Assembly (NCBI RefSeq): GCF_029227915.1 | Contig: NC_079880.1 | Span: forward strand, 2,110,001-2,174,000 | Length of the DNA: 64,000 bases | Origin: Hydractinia symbiolongicarpus | Lineage: Eukaryota > Cnidaria > Hydrozoa > Anthoathecata > Hydractiniidae | Direction of reading: 5' to 3' | In this document: positions 59,494-64,000 of the stretch, in pieces | Layout of the letters: each line of letters opens with the position of its first letter | How positions within the stretch are numbered: the stretch's first letter is position 1 | The notes under the pieces: generated by a model | The model's input: the letters and a program-made list of their open reading frames with translations, nothing else | What the model was told of the DNA's origin: nothing | Database searches by the model: none | Position numbers and translations under genes: made by a program

Positions 59494-61953
59494 GAGACGC
59501 TTAATGAAAGAGGTTTAATCGCCTGCAAACGAAAACCCGAGATTTCCCGTAAATCCCGGGCTTGGCCCGTATAGTCAAAAGTATACAAAGATAGTACCCA
59601 GGGAGTAAACTCATTTCCTGAAAGCGATTTTTTAATTTATTTTTTCACCACTAAAACGCATGAGACTTGTAGTTTTTAAAAATGTTTTCATTTTTGATGA
59701 GACGCTGAATAAAAAAAGTTTAATCGCCGGCAAACGAAAACCCGCGATTTCCCGTAAATCCTGGACTCGGCCCGTGTAGTCAAAAGTATACAAAGAAAGT
59801 ACCCAGGGAGTAAACTCATTTCCCGAACGATTTTTTAAATTATTTTTTCACCACTAAAACGCATGAGACTTGTAGTTTTCAGAAATGTTTTCATTTTTGA
59901 TGAGACGCTTAATGAAAGAGGTTTAATCGCCGGCAAATCAAAACCCGCGATTTCCCGTAAATCCCGGGCTTGGCCCGTATAGTCGAATGTATACAAAGAA
60001 AGTACCCTGTGAGTAAACTCATTTCCAGAACGATTTTTTAATTTATTTTTTCAACACTAAAACGCATGAGACTTGTAGTTTTAAAAAATGTTTTCATTTT
60101 TGAGGAGACGGTTAATGAAAGAGGTTTAATCGCCTGCAAACGAAAACCCGAGATTTCCCGTAAATCCCGGGCTTGGCCCGTATAGTCAAAAGTATACAAA
60201 GATAGTACCCAGGGAGTAAACTCATTTCCTGAAAGCGATTTTTTAATTTATTTTTTCACCACTAAAACGCATGAGACTTGTAGTTTTTAAAAATGTTTTC
60301 ATTTTTGATGAGACGCTGAATAAAAGAAGTTTAATCGCCGGCAAACGAAAACCCGCGATTTCCCGTAAATCCCGGACTCAGCCCGTATAGTCAAAAGTAT
60401 ACAAAGAAAGTACCCAGGGAGTAAACTCATTTCCCGAACGATTTTTCAAATTATTTTTTCAGCACTAAAACGCATGAGACTTGTAGTTTTCAAAAATGTT
60501 TTCATTTTTGATGAGACGCTGAATAAAGGAAGTTTAATCGCCGGCAAACGAAAACCTGCGATTTCCCGTAAATTCCGGACTCGGCTCGTATAGTCAAAAG
60601 TATACAAAGAAAGTACCCGGGGTGTAAACTCATTTCCCGAACGATTTTTTAAATTATTATTTCACCACTAAATCCCATGAGACTTGTAGTTTTTAAAAAT
60701 GTTTTCATTTTTGATGAGACGCTGAATAAAAGAGGTTTAATCGCCTGCAAACGAAAACCCGAGATTTCCCGTAAATCCCGGGCTTGGCCCGTATAGTCAA
60801 AAGTATACAAAGATAGTACCCAGGGAGTAAACTCATTTCCTGAAAGCGATTTTTTAATTTATTTTTTCACCACTAAAACGCATGAGACTTGTAGTTTTTA
60901 AAAATGTTTTCATTTTTGATGAGACGCTGAATAAAAAAAGTTTAATCGCCGGCAAACGAAAACCCGCGATTTCCCGTAAATCCTGGACTCGGCCCGTGTA
61001 GTCAAAAGTATACAAAGAAAGTACCCAGGGAGTAAACTCATTTCCCGAACGATTTTTTAAATTATTTTTTCACCACTAAAACGCATGAGACTTGTAGTTT
61101 TCAGAAATGTTTTCATTTTTGATGAGACGCTTAATGAAAGAGGTTTAATCGCCGGCAAATCAAAACCCGCGATTTCCCGTAAATCCCGGGCTTGGCCCGT
61201 ATAGTCGAATGTATACAAAGAAAGTACCCTGTGAGTAAACTCATTTCCAGAACGATTTTTTAATTTATTTTTTCAACACTAAAACGCATGAGACTTGTAG
61301 TTTTAAAAAATGTTTTCATTTTTGAGGAGACGGTTAATGAAAGAGGTTTAATCGCCTGCAAACGAAAACCCGAGATTTCCCGTAAATCCCGGGCTTGGCC
61401 CGTATAGTCAAAAGTATACAAAGATAGTACCCAGGGAGTAAACTCATTTCCTGAAAGCGATTTTTTAATTTATTTTTTCACCACTAAAACGCATGAGACT
61501 TGTAGTTTTTAAAAATGTTTTCATTTTTGATGAGACGCTGAATAAAAGAAGTTTAATCGCCGGCAAACGAAAACCCGCGATTTCCCGTAAATCCCGGACT
61601 CAGCCCGTATAGTCAAAAGTATACAAAGAAAGTACCCAGGGAGTAAACTCATTTCCCGAACGATTTTTTAAATTATTTTTTCAGCACTAAAACGCATGAG
61701 ACTTGTAGTTTTCAAAAATGTTTTCATTTTTGATGAGACGCTGAATAAAAGAAGTTTAATCGCCGGCAAACGAAAACCTGCGATTTCCCGTAAATTCCGG
61801 ACTCGGCTCGTATAGTCAAAAGTATACAAAGAAAGTACCCGGGGTGTAAACTCATTTCCCGAACGATTTTTTAAATTATTATTTCACCACTAAATCCCAT
61901 GAGACTTGTAGTTTTTAAAAATGTTTTCATTTTTGATGAGACGCTGAATAAAA
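59494..61953 (+). repeat. 6-mer higher-order repeat, 1222 bp, with 611-bp sub-period
   Basis: The unusual GAGGAGACGGTTAATG at 60102 recurs at 61324 (1222 bp). CCTGAAAGCG occurs at 59617, 60228, 60839 and 61450, each 611 bp apart, so the 6-mer is made of two related 3-mers that each hold one 205-bp monomer. Units are about 59510-60731 and 60732-61953. The only difference noted is AATAAAGGAAG near 60532 against AATAAAAGAAG. Confidence 0.9.
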
Positions 61954-64000
61954 GAAGTTTAATCGCCGGCAAACGAAAACCCGCGATTTCCCGTAAATCC
62001 TGGACACGGCCGTGTAGTCAAAAGTATACAAAGAAAGTACCCAGGGAGTAAACTCATTTCCCGAACGATTTTTTAAATTATTTTTTCACCACTAAAACGC
62101 ATGAGAATTGTAGTTTTCAGAAATGTTTTCATTTTTGATGAGACGCTTAATGAAAGTGGTTTAATCGCCGGCAAACGAAAATCCGCGATTTCCCGTAAAT
62201 CCCGGACTTGGCCGGTATAGTCGAATGTATACAAAGAAAGTACCCTGTGAGTAAACTCATTTCCAAAACGATTTTTTAAATTATCTTTTCACCACTAAAA
62301 CGCATGAGACTTGTAGTTTTCAAAAATGTTTTTATTTTTGATGAGACGCTGAATAAAAGAAGTTTAATCGCCGGCAAACGAAAACCCGCCATTTCCCGTA
62401 AACCCCGGACTCGGTCCGTATAGTCGAATGTATACAAAGAAAGTACCCTGTGAGTAAACTCATTTCCCGAACGAATTTTTAAATTATTTTTTCACCACTA
62501 AAACGCATGAGACTTGTAGTTTTCAAAAATGTTTTCATTTTTGATGAGACGATGAATAAAAGAAGTTTAATCGCCGGCAAACGAAAACCTGCGATTTCCC
62601 GTAAATCCCGGACGCGGCCCGTATAGTCAAAAGTATACAAAGAAAGTACCCGGGGTGTAAACTCATTTCCCGAACGATTTTTTAAATTATTATTTCACCA
62701 CTAAAGCCCATGAGACTTGTAGTTTTTAAAAATGTTTTTATTTTTGATAAGACGCTGAATAAAAGAAGTTTAATTGCCGGCAAACGAAAACCCGCGATTT
62801 CCCGTAAATCCCGGACTCGGCCCGTATAGTCAAAAGTATACAAAGAAAGTACCCAGGGAGTAAACTCATTTCCCGAACGATTTTTTAAATTATTTTTTCA
62901 CCAGTAAAACGCATGAGACTTGTAGTTTTCAAAAATGTTTTCATTTTTGATGAGACGATGAATAAAAGAAGTTTAATCGCCGGCAAACGAAAACCTGCGA
63001 TTTCCCGTAAATCCCGGACGCGGCCCGTATAGTCAAAAGTATACAAAGAAAGTACCCGGGGTGTAAACTCATTTCCCGAACGATTTTTTAAATTATTATT
63101 TCACCACTAAAGCCCATGAGACTTGTAGTTTTTAAAAATGTTTTCATTTTTGATGAGACGCTGAATAAAAGAAGTTTAATCGCCGGCAAACGAAAACCCG
63201 CGATTTCCCGTAAATCCCGGACTCAGCCCGTATAGTCAAAAGTATACAAAGAAAGTACCATGGATGTAAACTCATTTCCCGAACGATTTTTTAAATTATT
63301 ATTTCACCACTAAAGCCCATGAGACTTGTAGTTTTCAGAAATGTTTTCATTTTTGATGAGACGCTTAATGAAAGTGGTTTAATCGCCGGCAAACGAAAAT
63401 CCGCGATTTCCCGTAAATCCCGGACTTGGCCGGTATAGTCGAATGTATACAAAGAAAGTACCCTGTGAGTAAACTCATTTCCAAAACGATTTTTTAAATT
63501 ATCTTTTCACCACTAAAACGCATGAGACTTGTAGTTTTCAAAAATGTTTTTATTTTTGATGAGACGCTGAATAAAAGAAGTTTAATCGCCGGCAAACGAA
63601 AACCCGCCATTTCCTGTAAACCCCGGACTCGGTCCGTATAGTCGAATGTATACAAAGAAAGTACCCTGTGAGTAAACTCATTTCCCGAACGAATTTTGAA
63701 ATTATTTTTCATCACTAAAACGCATGAGACTTGTAGTATTTAAAAATATTTTCATTTTTGATGAGACGCTGAATAAAAGAAGTTTAATCGCCGGCAAACG
63801 AAAAACCGCGACTTCCCGTAAATCCCGGACTCAGCCCGTATAGTCAAAAGTATACAAAGAAAGTACCCAGGGAGTAAACTCATTTCCCGAACGATTTTTT
63901 AAATTATTTTTTCACCACTAAAACGCATGAGACTTGTAGTTTTCAAAAATGTTTTCATTTTTGATGAGACGCTGAATAAAAGAAGTTTAATCGCCGGCAA
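61954..64000 (+). repeat. 6-mer (1218 bp) and 2-mer (406 bp) duplications, array runs off the end
   Basis: GGACTTGGCCGG at 62204 recurs at 63422 (1218 bp), with matching flanks over about 62110-62500 and 63328-63730. GACGATGAATAAAAG at 62548 recurs at 62954 (406 bp). The array continues to the last base; the final monomer start is at 63963 and the monomer is cut at 64000. A private ACCATGGATG is at 63257-63266. Confidence 0.85.

Larger units (their letters stand above)
1..64000. repeat. Satellite DNA array, ~203-bp monomer, ~316 tandem copies
   Basis: The motif GATGAGACGC recurs at 6, 209, (variant) 412, 615, 819, 1022, 1224 and so on to 63963, with steps of 202 to 205 and a mode of 203 bp. 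Every copy seen is in the same orientation and directly abuts the next. No unique sequence interrupts the array. A representative monomer has 41 C and 35 G in 203 bases. The first ~80 bases are GC-rich (CGCCGGC, CCCGTAAATCCCGG) and the rest is AT-rich with T-runs. Length changes relative to 203 are mostly single-base changes in T-runs, a +2 variant (CCTGAAAGCG) and a -31 rearranged form. Such arrays are characteristic of eukaryotic heterochromatin. The host and chromosomal location cannot be read from the sequence, and I do not recognise the family. Confidence 0.98.

Noticed and set aside
1-64000. CRISPR array
   Set aside because: The repeats are ~203 bp and directly abutting, with no short repeat/unique spacer alternation and no cas genes.
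1-64000. Ribosomal intergenic spacer subrepeats
   Set aside because: Spacer subrepeats can be about this length, but 64 kb with no rRNA gene and with deep HOR structure fits a satellite better. A match of the monomer to an rDNA spacer would reopen this.
1-64000. Telomeric repeats (TTAGGG, TTTAGGG, TTAGG)
   Set aside because: No tandem runs of any of these were seen.
1-64000. Curved DNA from phased A/T tracts as a functional feature
   Set aside because: T- and A-runs in the 3' half of the monomer could bend DNA, but their spacing (about 12, 5, 7 and 6 bases) is not clearly helical and I cannot compute curvature here.

Overview
The whole window is one uninterrupted satellite DNA array. About 316 head-to-tail copies of a roughly 203-bp monomer fill it from the first base to the last, all in one orientation. 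I see no gene, RNA gene, transposon, CRISPR array, telomeric repeat or unique spacer of any length. Such long homogeneous tandem arrays are typical of eukaryotic constitutive heterochromatin (pericentromere, centromere, subtelomere or heterochromatic knob). I do not recognise the monomer and cannot name the host. A hand count on a representative monomer gives 76 G+C in 203 bases (37 percent) and 12 CpG against about 7 expected by chance.

Each monomer has a GC-rich half (about the first 80 bases, with the CGCCGG and CCCG motifs) and an AT-rich half (poly-T and A-tracts ending in an AAAAATG / CATTTTT dyad). Monomers fall into linked-variant classes. Class 1 has TTAATGAAAG, GGGCTTGG, TCGAATG and CTGTGAG. 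Class 2 has GAGATTT, GGGCTTGG, TCAAAAG and AGATAG. Class 3 has TGAATAAAAG, GGACTCGG, TCAAAAG and CAGGG or CGGGG. Many mixed monomers look recombinant.

Above the monomer level there are many local higher-order repeats (HORs). From left to right: 5-mer of 1015 bp (209-2440); 4-mer of 811 bp (5441-7082); nested 3-mer and 2-mer of 609 and 406 bp (7900-9500); 7-mer of 1421 bp (11159-14203); 3-mer of 608 bp (near 14.0-14.8 kb); 1-mer of 203 bp (near 16.7 kb); 4-mer of 810/811 bp (17120-18745); 10-mer of 2027 bp in three copies (19240-25275); a rearranged zone (25276-30827); 13-mer of 2604 bp in two copies (30828-36017); 11-mer of 2233 bp made of a 6-mer plus a 5-mer (38545-43073); copies 2842 bp apart (43097-47081); 3-mer, 2-mer and 4-mer blocks (50.0-54.2 kb); 5-mer of 1017 bp (54720-56490); 4-mer of 812 bp (57870-59493); 6-mer of 1222 bp with 611-bp sub-period (59510-61953); and 6-mer and 2-mer copies (62110-63730).

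Nothing here encodes protein. The recurring reading frames of 60 to 121 codons, mostly on the minus strand, are the satellite itself read through; 203 is not a multiple of 3, so the frame shifts at each monomer. The informative content is the array's history: unequal exchange and conversion in whole-monomer steps, a rearrangement junction (CACCAC-GGGATT-CATTTTT) amplified to five sites, hybrid monomers at resolvable breakpoints, and two conserved dyads, one of which becomes perfect through a variant base. All repeat boundaries and identity statements come from reading marker variants by eye, not from an alignment.
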